IMG/VR virus record: IMGVR_UViG_3300036851_000445 | Span: 1-41,759 of that record | Length of the DNA stretch: 41,759 bases | Source of the DNA: a virus | Direction: 5' to 3' (one strand) | In this document: in pieces, positions 6,940 to 17,100 of the stretch | Numbering within the stretch: the first letter of the stretch is position 1 | Layout of the letters: each line of letters opens with the position of its first letter | Program-made: the position numbers and the translations under genes | The notes under the pieces: model-generated | Seen by the model: the letters and a program-made list of their open reading frames with translations, nothing else | What the model was told of the DNA's origin: nothing | The model's database searches: none

Positions 6940-7989
6940 TCACAGACTACGATAGATGTCGATTAGCTTTTGGTTGTTGATGTGATCTGATTCGATATCA
7001 CCCAACATCTGCACAACCAATTCGTTAACAGAACCTATCTTCGAAATATCGTACTTGTCGGTGTCAGCTGTTACTTCAGTGCTCACCAGAGCTTCTTTAA
7101 TCTCTGGTGTCTCTTCCATAACAAACTCACGCAACTGACTTGCATCGGTAAACGTCTGTCTCAATTGATTACTCTCCTCGAAAGTAATCGGAATGTCCAC
7201 GAGGCATTTCACTCTAGCATTAGGATGAAGAATAATCTTCTCATCTAACAAGGTTGATAGTTTAGCTTTTGTGTAACGAGGGCAATCAGGCCAGTCAATG
7301 AATTTAACCGAATTTGAGATATGATCAATCACAGCCATTCCACGCTTATGATCACCTGCATCACCGAAGTCCATAGGGAAGCAATTACCAACATAGTGAA
7401 TGTTGTCTTCGTTTTGTCTCTTATGAAAGTGACCGGACCAAATATCTGGACCTTTGAAGTCTAAAGGATCAGGACCTGTAGGCATTTTCATGCCATATCC
7501 TGTGACTTCAAATCCCTTGAATTCAAAGTGCCCCATCCAATGAGGAAGTGTGATGTGCTTCATCAAATCTGGATACTCTTCGTGGAAGAGGTATGGGGCA
7601 AACAACACACCATCCCCGATGTTAGGCTCTATGATGACCTGATCGATAATTTTGAAATTGCTGAACTCATTGAAAGGAACAATCGAGTGAATCTCGCGTG
7701 TATTGCGATGATACAGATCATGATTACCAACAACGAAATAAACAGGAAGTCCTAATTCATTGATCTTCTTTGCACCACGATATGCGTAGTTCAGAGTTGA
7801 AATGTTAAGGGCACTTCTGTTCTCATTCCAATCACCCAAGAAGGCAACGTGATCAATAGTAGGATCACTTCTTACCTGTTCGCAGAACCAATCAACGTAC
7901 CGAGTACAATCTTGATTGTGCAATTCACTGTTAGACTTCTTGCCCCAGTGAATATCTGTAAAGATAGCTGTCTTCGTCAGTTTTTTCAT
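6940..7989 (-). CDS. 47: gp47, Mre11-like nuclease subunit
   Basis: Metallophosphoesterase-fold nuclease, partner of gp46. Metal-binding motifs are all present: TDIHWG (11-16), LGDWNE (51-56), GNHD (88-91) and SGHFHK (185-190). The C-terminal 150 residues would carry the gp46-binding region. The 349-residue length fits T4 gp47 (339). The ATG overlaps the stop of the preceding small gene (TAATG), so translation is coupled along gp55, the small gene, gp47 and gp46. Confidence 0.95.
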   Translation of the reverse strand: MKKLTKTAIFTDIHWGKKSNSELHNQDCTRYVDWFCEQVRSDPTIDHVAFLGDWNENRSALNISTLNYAYRGAKKINELGLPVYFVVGNHDLYHRNTREIHSIVPFNEFSNFKIIDQVIIEPNIGDGVLFAPYLFHEEYPDLMKHITLPHWMGHFEFKGFEVTGYGMKMPTGPDPLDFKGPDIWSGHFHKRQNEDNIHYVGNCFPMDFGDAGDHKRGMAVIDHISNSVKFIDWPDCPRYTKAKLSTLLDEKIILHPNARVKCLVDIPITFEESNQLRQTFTDASQLREFVMEETPEIKEALVSTEVTADTDKYDISKIGSVNELVVQMLGDIESDHINNQKLIDIYRSL

Positions 7990-8348
7990 TAGTCTTCGTG
8001 TGTTGTTCCAGTCACCATGCCTGCTTGCGTTATTACTGTCGCAGCAAACCTAAGAAGATGTAATAGACTACGATTGGTTATCGTTATTAGTCTTGGTGCT
8101 ACTTCTACTCGTCCGTCACTTAGTGTGTACGGTGTAGTCATCAAGAAAGTAACGCTCTTCTGGTTGTACTCAGCATGAAGAGCTTGGGCTTCGCCATTGC
8201 GAAATCTAGTCATAACATCATTGCGATGTTCAATCAACTCAGCGGTATCTGATGAAATCGTTACATCAATAATATTGGCAGCTGTTAATAGGTTAGCCAA
8301 ATCATGTGCAGCTTCTGTTGAAATTACAAACGGGAATTCGTTTTTCAT
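7989..8348 (-). CDS. Conserved-looking small protein between gp55 and gp47, function unknown
   Basis: A 119-residue protein that I do not recognise. The start MKNEFPFVIS at 8348 is preferred over a longer reading because GGAG lies five bases upstream and the ATG follows the gp55 stop by one base. A longer reading would lie inside gp55. It shows mixed alpha/beta character with no membrane segment and ends in acidic TTHED. Its tight position between two core genes suggests it is expressed with them and may serve replication, recombination or late transcription; this is inference from context only. Confidence 0.7.
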   Translation of the reverse strand: MKNEFPFVISTEAAHDLANLLTAANIIDVTISSDTAELIEHRNDVMTRFRNGEAQALHAEYNQKSVTFLMTTPYTLSDGRVEVAPRLITITNRSLLHLLRFAATVITQAGMVTGTTHED

Positions 8349-8349
8349 G

Positions 8350-9045
8350 TTACTCCGTTGCAGCAGTTTCATCCGATTCGTGCTGCGTGTCTTCGCGTAC
8401 CTTATCAGCATCTTCACGTTCTAGTTCTAATTGATGACGCATTTCTGTGTCATATTCAGACTGATAAGTATACGAGGGTGTCATGCCTTGCTCAACTAGC
8501 ATTTGATCTTTGATGTTGCGCTGCTTCTTCTCCCAATTCAAACACTGAATAAAGGAGTTCTTGATACACTGTGTGAAGAATGCGAATGGGTTATCACTCT
8601 TTTTAGGATCAAACGAGTTCCACGTTCGCACTAACATTTGAATCGCATACCCTTGCATGTCGTCATTGAACGTATATCGAGCGAATTGAGCTGACCTTGC
8701 ATACTTCGAAACTAACATCATTAGCTTCTTAGCTAAATCATCTGACATTCGTCCCAGCCCCTTACTCTCCATAACTGCCTTAAGCAGTTCCTTCTTGGAC
8801 AGATAGTTGCCAGTCGTCTTAGTAGATGTTGGTCGCTTAATTGTCGATAGATTAAGTGGTACCGCATTTACAGGGGAAGGAGGCACTACTTGCGTGACCA
8901 CTGGCACTTCAACTACTGCTTCTTTAACCTGTTTGACTTTTGGTTTGTAGTAAGACTTGTATTTCTTTTTCACAACAGATGTTGCTTTCTTGACCGTCTT
9001 TACTTTATTCGACGCCTTTTTGGTAGACTTCTTCTTTTTTTTCAT
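8350..9045 (-). CDS. 55: gp55, late-promoter sigma factor
   Basis: Phage sigma factor that directs host RNA polymerase to TATAAATA late promoters. Residues about 120-200 match the sigma region-2 core of gp55: YARSAQFARYTFNDDMQGYA, VRTWNSFDPKKS and PFAFFTQCIKNSFIQ. The protein is 231 residues against 185 in T4. The extra length is mostly an N-terminal tail with 19 lysines in the first 41 residues, then a Val/Pro-rich linker. The C-terminus is acidic and polar (HESDETAATE) and lacks the hydrophobic clamp-binding tip known from T4 gp55. The late promoters across this window are its expected targets. Confidence 0.9.
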   Translation of the reverse strand: MKKKKKSTKKASNKVKTVKKATSVVKKKYKSYYKPKVKQVKEAVVEVPVVTQVVPPSPVNAVPLNLSTIKRPTSTKTTGNYLSKKELLKAVMESKGLGRMSDDLAKKLMMLVSKYARSAQFARYTFNDDMQGYAIQMLVRTWNSFDPKKSDNPFAFFTQCIKNSFIQCLNWEKKQRNIKDQMLVEQGMTPSYTYQSEYDTEMRHQLELEREDADKVREDTQHESDETAATE

Positions 9046-9130
9046 TGATCTTGGGTACTTTGGGGTTTATGCTTTTTATTATGGTCCAAAGTTCATTGAA
9101 TATAGGTGAAAAACCAACTAAGGTCAACGA

Positions 9131-9138
9131 TATAAATA
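9131..9138 (+). promoter_or_regulatory. Late promoter TATAAATA for the baseplate cluster
   Basis: A perfect T4 late -10 box lies 41 bases before the first baseplate gene, in the divergent gap with gp55. Transcription would start near 9144 and leave AGGAG at 9166-9170 as ribosome site. Confidence 0.85.
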
Positions 9139-9179
9139 CCCTGAAGGCTTAGAGACCATGCTTTCAGGAGAATTTGGGG

Positions 9180-9872
9180 ATGACGGACACTGTTGAAAAT
9201 CCATTCACGATTAAATTGGTTGCACAAAGCGATCCATCAAATAAGTTCAATCGAGTTGTATTCAAGGTAACACCTGATCTGTCAGAAGCACAGACTGTAA
9301 ACTACAGCACAATTGAACCCGTCCACATGCCTGGTCAGATCTTTGTGTACAAGAACACAACCTCTCGTACATTTAGTCTTTCAAATATCAGACTGATCTC
9401 AAGAACGGCTGATGAGGCAGACCTTAATTTGCGTTACCTTTGGACTCTTCGTGGATGGACAAAGCCACGATTTGGCATCAACAGCAAGACTCTTCTTCCT
9501 CAACAGATAGCCGAACGCGAAAAGAATCGATTGAGTCCTGAACGTCCAGAATTTGCAAGTGCAGCTGATAGAGCTCAGAAACTCGGTGTAGAATTGTTAG
9601 GCTCACCTCCAGAGACACTTTTATTTTCAGCATACTCATCAGGAAAGACAGGCACAGCTCAAAGAATGGAACACATTCGCCGTGTCCCTGTTGTAATCCA
9701 ATCATTGAACGTTCCATACCCAAGTGACGTCGACTACATCATTTCAACAAGTGGTGTTCCTATGCCTACAATCATGTCTCTAGATGTTACACTGCTAGAG
9801 ACACATTCACCTCGTGAGTATGAAAAATTCAGCTTGGATGATTACAGAAACGGCATCCTTCCAAACTTCTAA
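9180..9872 (+). CDS. Baseplate tail-tube cap protein (gp48/gp54-like)
   Basis: A 230-residue structural protein that probably sits on the central hub and starts tail-tube assembly. The C-terminal part has the pattern of this family: RVPVVIQSLNVPYPSDVDYI, then a strand ending in LLETHSPREYEKFSLDDYRNG. ATG at 9180 is chosen because AGGAG lies nine bases upstream; an in-frame TTG at 9174 is too close to it. It is the first gene after a perfect late promoter, followed by gp53-like, hub, spike, gp25 and gp6. Whether it equals gp48 or gp54 cannot be settled here. Confidence 0.65.
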   Translation: MTDTVENPFTIKLVAQSDPSNKFNRVVFKVTPDLSEAQTVNYSTIEPVHMPGQIFVYKNTTSRTFSLSNIRLISRTADEADLNLRYLWTLRGWTKPRFGINSKTLLPQQIAEREKNRLSPERPEFASAADRAQKLGVELLGSPPETLLFSAYSSGKTGTAQRMEHIRRVPVVIQSLNVPYPSDVDYIISTSGVPMPTIMSLDVTLLETHSPREYEKFSLDDYRNGILPNF

Positions 9873-9880
9873 GGTAACAC

Positions 9881-10240
9881 ATGGCAATCTCAATTAATAC
9901 CCGCACAAATATCTCAACTGACAATCGCATGTCTCGTTACGTGCAGGGCGGCTTGTCTGATAAATTCAGTAACCGTATTGGTTGGTGGGAAAGATACTCA
10001 TTTGAGAAGCGAGAAGATGACCTTCGCTTTGTAATTCAAACACACCAGGAAAAGAGACCCGATCTGATCGCTTTCGATGCCTACGGTAAAACGTCTTTGA
10101 TGTGGTTGGTGTTGCAATACAACGCAATTGTTGATACAGAAACAGAATTATACGTTGGAAGAGAACTAAGACTACCAACACAGCGTCGAGTTATGATTGA
10201 GATCTTGACAAAGCAGGTTGGCGGTAATCCTGTCACATAA
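9881..10240 (+). CDS. 53: gp53-like baseplate wedge protein
   Basis: A 119-residue protein. The region RPDLIAFDAYGKTSLMWLVLQYN, then TELYVGRELRLPT, matches the LysM-like part of T4-type gp53, where a 'temperature-like' Y-G-...W-W/L-hydrophobic stretch is followed by a G-x-x-L-x-x-P strand. In T4, gp53 joins neighbouring wedges round the hub. This copy is shorter than the 196 residues of T4. The gap to the preceding gene is eight bases, within the late baseplate operon. Confidence 0.75.
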   Translation: MAISINTRTNISTDNRMSRYVQGGLSDKFSNRIGWWERYSFEKREDDLRFVIQTHQEKRPDLIAFDAYGKTSLMWLVLQYNAIVDTETELYVGRELRLPTQRRVMIEILTKQVGGNPVT

Positions 10241-10245
10241 TAAAC

Positions 10246-12159
10246 ATGTCTAATCCTCCAAATCCTTTATCAATCTATAGAACATACTCATATCACCACG
10301 TCCTCGTAGTTTGTGATAGCACACAAACTGCAACCGAAATTGCTGATTCTGGTATCCTGTCTGAATTCTTCTTGAACCGTCCACCTGAAGATAAACTGGT
10401 ATCACAACAAACACCAAGAGGTGGTGCATATGTTGTGTTGATCAGCGGATTCACCGACGCCCAATTCGTCATTCAAGATATTAAATGGTCCACTATCATT
10501 GCTTCCAACACGCCAACATCTGATGGTGGTCCTTTGACTAGTACTGTTGAAACGGATGGAGAGATGACAATCCTTGAACCACAAGGTGTTCGATTTCTAA
10601 ACGTACTAGCTAATGTGTGTGATGCTCTACAGACAGATCCAACAGGGTTGGTGTTCCTGCTTAAGACCTTCTTTGTTGGCAACACTGATACGGATCAGCA
10701 AGATTTGATTACCAACATCCGTCCTTTCTTGTTCTGCCCATGTGACATTCAAGCCAAGTTTGACGAAACGGGCGCACTATACACATTTGGATTTGTAGGC
10801 CTATCAAATGGCGCTGCAAAGCTACCATACATCAATGAAATTGCAAATTCAATAACAATTGCACCCACAGAACGTAACCAGACACTTGAGTATATCTTCA
10901 ACACGTATCTGCCAAAATTCCTGAAGAATGAATACAACGCCGACTACCAGAAGTTAATGAATGACTACAATAATGCTGGCATTGCAACGAATAAAAACTT
11001 CAGACAAGTAACATATAAGTTTGATCTTGATCCGGCATATCGTGGTATGAAGTTTGGTACAAACGAAATCACACAAACATCTAACGAACCTGACTCTCCT
11101 ATTTTGGCGTTCTCCTCATCACCTACGATGGAACAGGTGATAAATGGCATTATGTTGTCGAGTGCAGATGTCGTAGCAGAAGTCAATAACGAAACAGACA
11201 AGTACATCTACAAAATTACATCGAGCATTGATTCAACACCTACAGATTATGTGGTTACGTTTCATATTCATCGTTATCATCAAGTGAATGTCCCCGTAGA
11301 GAATACAATAGATAGACCATTCGTTCCTGAGCCAGGCAATGTGATTGAATTTGATTATATTTTCTCAGGTAAGAACACTGACATCAAAGATTTTGACATC
11401 AGGATGTCGTATGGGTTGGCATTCTTTCACACTATCACAACATCCCCAAACTTGATGGGGCAGACACAGAGTATGGCAACATCTCAGTATGATGCCAATG
11501 GTGTAGGTGGAGCCCCTGCAAACTCACAAGCACGAGCAACAACAGATGCTAATACTGAGAGAAGAAAATCAGTTGCATTTGTAGGCGGTCAACAGGGCAC
11601 GGCTCTTACACGTAACAAGTTTAATCCAATCAACACAGCAAATTTCCAATCCGTGCTTGCTCGATATGCAGCATTAGAAAACGTTCAAGTCAAGATGACA
11701 ATTGCTGGTAATCCTCAGTTACTTGATGAGATGTCAGCATTGCCACGTGATTTTGTCAAGCGTGAAACTGAATCTCCTAAAGCAGGACAAACGATTGCTC
11801 CAAGATGGATGACTGTACCTGCTTATGTTAAGGTTAACATCTTCATGCCATCTACAGTTCCAGGTCAAGACTTCGTAGATCGCTTCTGGTACGATGGGTA
11901 TTACCAGATGCTCGCAGTTGATAATATATTTTCTGAAGGTGCGTTCACGCAAGAGATTGAAATGTTTAGTTTGCCGTACGGTAGCATCTTAGATAAGAGA
12001 TCAGATCAGACAACTCCACCAACAAACGAAAATATTGTTTCATCAGTAACAACTCCACCACCAGCATCAAATGAAAACGCTCCTGGAAATGTACCTACCG
12101 AAGGGCTAACGGCCGCACAAAGAACAGAAATACGCAACCGTCAGAAAGGAAACCGCTAA
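10246..12159 (+). CDS. Probable baseplate hub protein (gp27 position)
   Basis: A 637-residue virion protein. It lies directly before the gp5-like spike gene, where a hub ring subunit is expected. The region about 530-580 (VKVNIFMPS, then RFWYDGYYQMLAVDNIFSEGAFTQEIEMF) has the form seen at the end of hub and tail-tube-like folds that dock under the spike. The N-terminal third is mixed beta and contains FLNVLANVCDALQTDPTGLVFLLKTFF. The C-terminal tail is Pro/Thr/Asn-rich. It is larger than T4 gp27 (391 residues). The hub assignment rests mainly on gene order and the C-terminal pattern. Confidence 0.55.
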   Translation: MSNPPNPLSIYRTYSYHHVLVVCDSTQTATEIADSGILSEFFLNRPPEDKLVSQQTPRGGAYVVLISGFTDAQFVIQDIKWSTIIASNTPTSDGGPLTSTVETDGEMTILEPQGVRFLNVLANVCDALQTDPTGLVFLLKTFFVGNTDTDQQDLITNIRPFLFCPCDIQAKFDETGALYTFGFVGLSNGAAKLPYINEIANSITIAPTERNQTLEYIFNTYLPKFLKNEYNADYQKLMNDYNNAGIATNKNFRQVTYKFDLDPAYRGMKFGTNEITQTSNEPDSPILAFSSSPTMEQVINGIMLSSADVVAEVNNETDKYIYKITSSIDSTPTDYVVTFHIHRYHQVNVPVENTIDRPFVPEPGNVIEFDYIFSGKNTDIKDFDIRMSYGLAFFHTITTSPNLMGQTQSMATSQYDANGVGGAPANSQARATTDANTERRKSVAFVGGQQGTALTRNKFNPINTANFQSVLARYAALENVQVKMTIAGNPQLLDEMSALPRDFVKRETESPKAGQTIAPRWMTVPAYVKVNIFMPSTVPGQDFVDRFWYDGYYQMLAVDNIFSEGAFTQEIEMFSLPYGSILDKRSDQTTPPTNENIVSSVTTPPPASNENAPGNVPTEGLTAAQRTEIRNRQKGNR

Positions 12160-12160
12160 C

Positions 12161-13702
12161 ATGCCTGGCTCAGGATACATCAAACAAATAATGGCTGACC
12201 AAAAGGTCAAGCATTATGATCACAGTATTACTGTCGGCGAAGTTGCGGATACTAATGATCCCCAGCAACAAGGCCGCTTACGTGTATTTTGTCCAGCATT
12301 TGGTGATGCAGATTCAATGCTTACCTCTAGCATTCCGTGGTCAATTTATGGATCTCCATTTGCTGGATCAAACGAATTTGGAGCCCGTGGAGTAGGTGAA
12401 CAACAGACGGAAGGACCAGTTGCGTATGGAATGTTCAACATTCCAAAAGTAGGAACACAGGTACTTGTGGCTTGTGTGGACGGCAATCCAGCAAACCGTG
12501 TCTGGTTTGCAGCTCTCTACAAGCCATGGTCAGCTCACACACTCCCACATGGTCGATACATTACAAATGGTGCAGGTGAAGGGAAACCTGAAGGTCCATT
12601 GTCTTCATCAGAACAGCCAATCAATCCTCTTTATGACAATCAGACAGAAGCTTTTGGTGGTGGATCTGCTCCAGCCCGTCAAAGCTTCGAGTGGATTACA
12701 CGTGGATCAGATGGACAAGCAGCCTTCTTGAAGAATGAATACATTCGATCTAAGGGTGGTTCTGATGTAAGTGAAGTAGCCGATGATAGAAATGCACAAA
12801 TCACCGAAGCTGATGGTGACACAATCACAAGAAATGCTGGATACGGTAAGAGTCGTATAGAGCCATACCTAGAAGATCAGATTACCGATGGTGTTAACTG
12901 GGATCCACAGAATTACTCATGGACAACTCCTGGTTTTCACAGCATTGCTATGACAGATCGCAAAGATAACTGTCGCATGCGTTTCCGTACGACTGGTGGT
13001 TCACAAATCATCCTTGATGATACAAACGAACGAATCTATATTTCAACTGCAAAAGGCAAATCATGGATTGAGATAGACGAACAAGGTCCAATCTACATCT
13101 ATACAGAGCAAGATTTTTCAGTAAGAGCTAAAGGTGATATCAACTTCACAACGGATAAGACATTCCGGGTAAGTGCAGCTCAGGGCATTCATTTGAATTC
13201 ATCTGGAGATATCAGAGCTACTACGGCTACTAACTTGCACCTACATGCTGCTAGTGAAGTACACGTCCAGGCTGGATCAACATTACATCTGCTATCATCC
13301 AGCAACACATTCATTGAATCAGGGGCTAACTTGAATATGTTAGCTACCAGCAACGCATATTTGGAAGCAACATCAGACCTAAACCTTAAATCAGGAGCAA
13401 ATTGGAATGGTCAAGCTGGTGCAACACTAAGTCTAACAGGTGGATCACAGATCCTTGAAACAGCTCCGCAGATTCACTTGAATGGTCCAACAGCAACACC
13501 GGCAGCGACAGCATCTCCAGCTGTAGATGCTGAGAATGCATTCATATCAAGTATGATTCCAAATCAGGAGCCATTTGCACGCTCTTACACGGCGTCAGAC
13601 ACATCAGCATCGCCAGAATACGATTACAATAGCCCTGAAGTAGGTAGAGGTAGTGCAGTTCACGGAATTACACTCACAAGAAACCCTGAGTGGCACCGCT
13701 AA
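12161..13702 (+). CDS. 5: gp5-like central spike protein without a lysozyme domain
   Basis: Needle protein at the centre of the baseplate, 513 residues. An N-terminal OB-fold is seen around 17-125 (ITVGEVADTNDPQQQGRLRVF, then PKVGTQVLVACVDGNPANRVWFAAL). Residues about 318-426 are an array of short repeats such as DINFTTDKTFRV, NLHLHAASEVHVQAG and DLNLKSGANWNGQAG, typical of the triple-stranded beta-helix of gp5/VgrG spikes. T4 gp5 carries a lysozyme domain between these parts; none is visible here. A wall hydrolase may instead be supplied by the PAAR-M15 protein encoded at 34372-35523. The ATG follows the hub stop by one base, with AAGGAAA upstream. Confidence 0.85.
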   Translation: MPGSGYIKQIMADQKVKHYDHSITVGEVADTNDPQQQGRLRVFCPAFGDADSMLTSSIPWSIYGSPFAGSNEFGARGVGEQQTEGPVAYGMFNIPKVGTQVLVACVDGNPANRVWFAALYKPWSAHTLPHGRYITNGAGEGKPEGPLSSSEQPINPLYDNQTEAFGGGSAPARQSFEWITRGSDGQAAFLKNEYIRSKGGSDVSEVADDRNAQITEADGDTITRNAGYGKSRIEPYLEDQITDGVNWDPQNYSWTTPGFHSIAMTDRKDNCRMRFRTTGGSQIILDDTNERIYISTAKGKSWIEIDEQGPIYIYTEQDFSVRAKGDINFTTDKTFRVSAAQGIHLNSSGDIRATTATNLHLHAASEVHVQAGSTLHLLSSSNTFIESGANLNMLATSNAYLEATSDLNLKSGANWNGQAGATLSLTGGSQILETAPQIHLNGPTATPAATASPAVDAENAFISSMIPNQEPFARSYTASDTSASPEYDYNSPEVGRGSAVHGITLTRNPEWHR

Positions 13703-13721
13703 AATTCATGTGCACCCTACT

Positions 13722-13729
13722 GATAAATA
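13722..13729 (+). promoter_or_regulatory. Late promoter GATAAATA before gp25
   Basis: One mismatch to TATAAATA, in the 56-base gap between the spike gene and gp25. It would start transcription near 13735, about 24 bases before the ATG. Confidence 0.75.
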
Positions 13730-13758
13730 TCATTTTGGCACCAACCAGGTAGTGAACA

Positions 13759-14139
13759 ATGGCTTTAACAAAAGGGTTATATAAAGGTTACTCATCCTTT
13801 GAATTCGAACGAACCAAAAGTTTCGGCATCGAAGACATTGAATTAGTAAAACTTGACTTGTTGAACCACATCTTCACGAAGCGTGGTACGAGAGTAATGA
13901 TGCCAACGTTTGGCTCCGTCATTCCTGAACTTGTGTTTGAACCACTAGATGCTGACACACTTGAAATTTTAGAAGATGAGCTGAAGACAGTATTTGATTA
14001 CGATCCGCGTGTTGAGTTGTTAAGTCTAAACCTTACACCTGATTATGATAGAAACACAGTCATTGCTAGTGCTGTACTACTTTACGTGCAATTGAACATG
14101 ACAGATACGTTCGAGCTTAACTTGCAGTTTGAGGAATAA
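13759..14139 (+). CDS. 25: gp25, baseplate wedge protein
   Basis: Conserved wedge component that links gp6 and gp53 and touches the sheath; related to TssE of type VI secretion. The 126 residues show the family core KRGTRVMMPTFGSVIPELVFEPLD followed by DELKTVFDYDPRVELLSL. The length fits T4 gp25 (132). It overlaps nothing and sits four bases before gp6, as usual in T4-like phages. It has its own late promoter. Confidence 0.92.
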   Translation: MALTKGLYKGYSSFEFERTKSFGIEDIELVKLDLLNHIFTKRGTRVMMPTFGSVIPELVFEPLDADTLEILEDELKTVFDYDPRVELLSLNLTPDYDRNTVIASAVLLYVQLNMTDTFELNLQFEE

Positions 14140-14142
14140 GAA

Positions 14143-17100
14143 ATGACAAGACAGATATCACGCGCTGAAGCATGGGAAAGAGCACACGAAGTATTCACCC
14201 AGATTAACTTCAATGCATTTGACTACAATACAATCAAGGATAGTCTTGTTGACTACATGAAGTTGTATTATCCAGAAGATTTCAATGACTACATTGAATC
14301 GTCTGAATTCGTCGCTATCATGGAATTGTTTGCTTATGTCGGTGGATTGGTAGCATATCGTCTTGATCTCAATGCTCATGAAAACTTCATCACAACAGCC
14401 GAACGTAAAGAATCTGTTCTTCGTCTTGCAAAGCTGATCTCATATAAAGCTTCCAGAAATATTCCTTCTCGCGGTCTTGTAAAACTAACAAGTGTACAGA
14501 CAACAGAAACCTTGTTTGACTCTTCCGGTCGAAACATCTCTGGTAGAAAGATCCTTTGGAATGACAACAATAACGCAGACTGGAAAGAGCAATTTCTTCT
14601 TGTTGTAAACCGCGTTCTTGAACAGCCATTTGGCAGTGTATCACCAAATGAGCGCGTTCAGGTAGATGACGTATTGTTCGAGTTGTACACGCTTAATAAC
14701 AATCCTTTGAATGTTAACGGAAAGAGTGTATTTCCATTCACAGCTACTGTCAATGGTCAAACATTGCCAATGGAACTTGTACCAACTGAGCTTACAAGCA
14801 CAGGACCAACAGAAAAGCGCCCTGAAGTAAATGGTAAATTTGCTTTGTTGTACGCTTCTGACGGTCTTGGAGATGCATCAGATACCACAGGCTTCTTGGT
14901 GTATACAAAACAAGGTACATTACAGAAGCAACAGACCACATTTGATGGCATTACACCTAACCAAACATTAGATCTTGGCATTGACAATATTAACGAAACA
15001 GACTTGTGGTTGAATAATGTTGATCCAAATTCACGTCAGATCATTGTAACAAACCCATACAGCACTGTATTGCCTCACTTGTCAGATGATGCTGCCCGTT
15101 ATGGTGAGTGGTTCGAAGTTGACTTATCAAATGCACAGAATATTCTATTCAATACGAGCCGCGAACGTCGCAAGTATGAAACAGAAACACTAGATGCTGA
15201 TAATGTTCGCTTGATCTTCGGTGATGGTGAATTCGCTGATATTCCTTCAGGTGCGTTTGATATTTGGTTCCGTGTCTCTGCTAACTCAGACGTTGCAATT
15301 CCACGCTCCACAGTAGTTAACCAATTAGCCACATTTACATATAATGATGCTATTGGCAATGTCCAAACGTTTACCTTCCAGTTCTCGCTGATTAGCTCAT
15401 TATTGAATGCATCTCCATCTGAAGATATTGAGCACATCCGTCGCGTCGCTCCATCTGTGTACTACACACAGGATCGTATGGTTAATGGCCGTGACTATAA
15501 TTCCTTCCCACTTCAGGATCCAACGATTTTGAAGTTGCGCTCTATTAACCGTACGTTTGCAGGCGACTCTAAGTACATTGCATGGCATGATCCACGCGAG
15601 TATTATGAAAACGTTAAGATGTTCGGTGATGATCTCGCATTGTATTGGGTTGAAAAAGAGCCATCAGAAGGTGGAACAATCACAGTCAATAGCTTTATAT
15701 CAGCAACGGATTTGATCTCAACATATGTGGAGCCACTTCTTTGCAGTGTTGATTTGTACAATGTACTTGCATCAAGATTCTCAGGTCCAACTTTCAGCAA
15801 TCCTATTAATGTCCGATGCCAGTTTAATGATGAGCCATATAGCTTCAGCATTACACCTTCAACAGAATTGGCATGTATCCTTGATCGTGTAAGTGACACA
15901 AATTTTGAAACAACAGATTTGTACTACTCACCATCACAAGACGAATGGATTCCTTCGAATACCAGCAACCCTCCAGCAGGTGCCCCATCGGATGTCATTT
16001 GGATGATTCGTATCCGTAAGTCATACTCTGGATCAAGTCCTCAGGGCTGGATTGTTACGTGGAGAACTCGACGTCTGATAGCTCAAAGTGTAGAAACACA
16101 GTTCTGGAATACGAATGGAGCCAACACAGTTATCGACTTTGATACATTAGCATCAGTACGAGATTACATTGCTGTTCTTAAGGCTAATGTCAACTCTGAA
16201 GGCACATCAGTGCTGGACAATAACATCAACTTACTAGCCTTGTCACAAGAGCTAGTTGACGAATCCAGTTTACCAAACGTAGGGTTACCAGACATCCACC
16301 GCTTGAATGTCGAATCCACTGATGATAATGAGGATGGTATTCCAGATAATGTAGCATTGCCTGAATTGTTCAACAAGGTCACCATTAATCCATTGACATT
16401 TGCTGCAACAATGGATGTCACATTAGACAGATCAATCATCGTGGATCCATCATATACATTAGATGAACTCAACATCTACTTGTTGGATGCTGATGGCACC
16501 ATTGTTTACACTGTGCCACATGGTAACGGAACAGGTGAATGGTCGGAACAGCTACCAATCGATGCTGATCTTCCAGATGGCCTAACTGACAACATTCGTA
16601 TCCTTGCTCCAAGCGGTGGTTCACCATCATATGCTTCTGTGGTAACACAGATTCGTATCGATTATATCGATCATGTTTATTTGCATCGCATTTCAAACCA
16701 AGATCCATATGAGCCAATGGAAACAACAGACGAAGCTAAAGTGTTGTGGGCAATTGATAATCAGATCACAGTAGAAGCTGATCGTCATTATATTCGTTAT
16801 GCCGGCCGTTATCCGTTCAACTTCGCCTGGTTCCACTTTACTCCACGCTTGAACTTGGTAGATCCAGCTGCTTCTAATATCATCGACATGTTCATTGTGA
16901 CACGTGGTTATTATCTTGCGCTTCGACGTTGGATTGAGGGACGTTCAGACGATGAGCCAACTGCTCAAACACCACTAGAGTTGCGTAACACGTATGGTAA
17001 CCTGATCGATAATAAGATGATCTCGGACACTGTGATCTTACATCCGGGTGAATTCAAGATTCTATTTGGTCCAAAGGCAATCCCGCAGCTTCGTGCTCGC

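Noticed and set aside
8349-8417. A longer form of the small gene between gp55 and gp47
   Set aside because: The extra 23 codons lie inside gp55, whereas the inner ATG at 8348 has GGAG at the proper distance.
15099-15437. A 112-codon open frame opposite gp6
   Set aside because: It overlaps a certain core gene completely and has no recognisable features.
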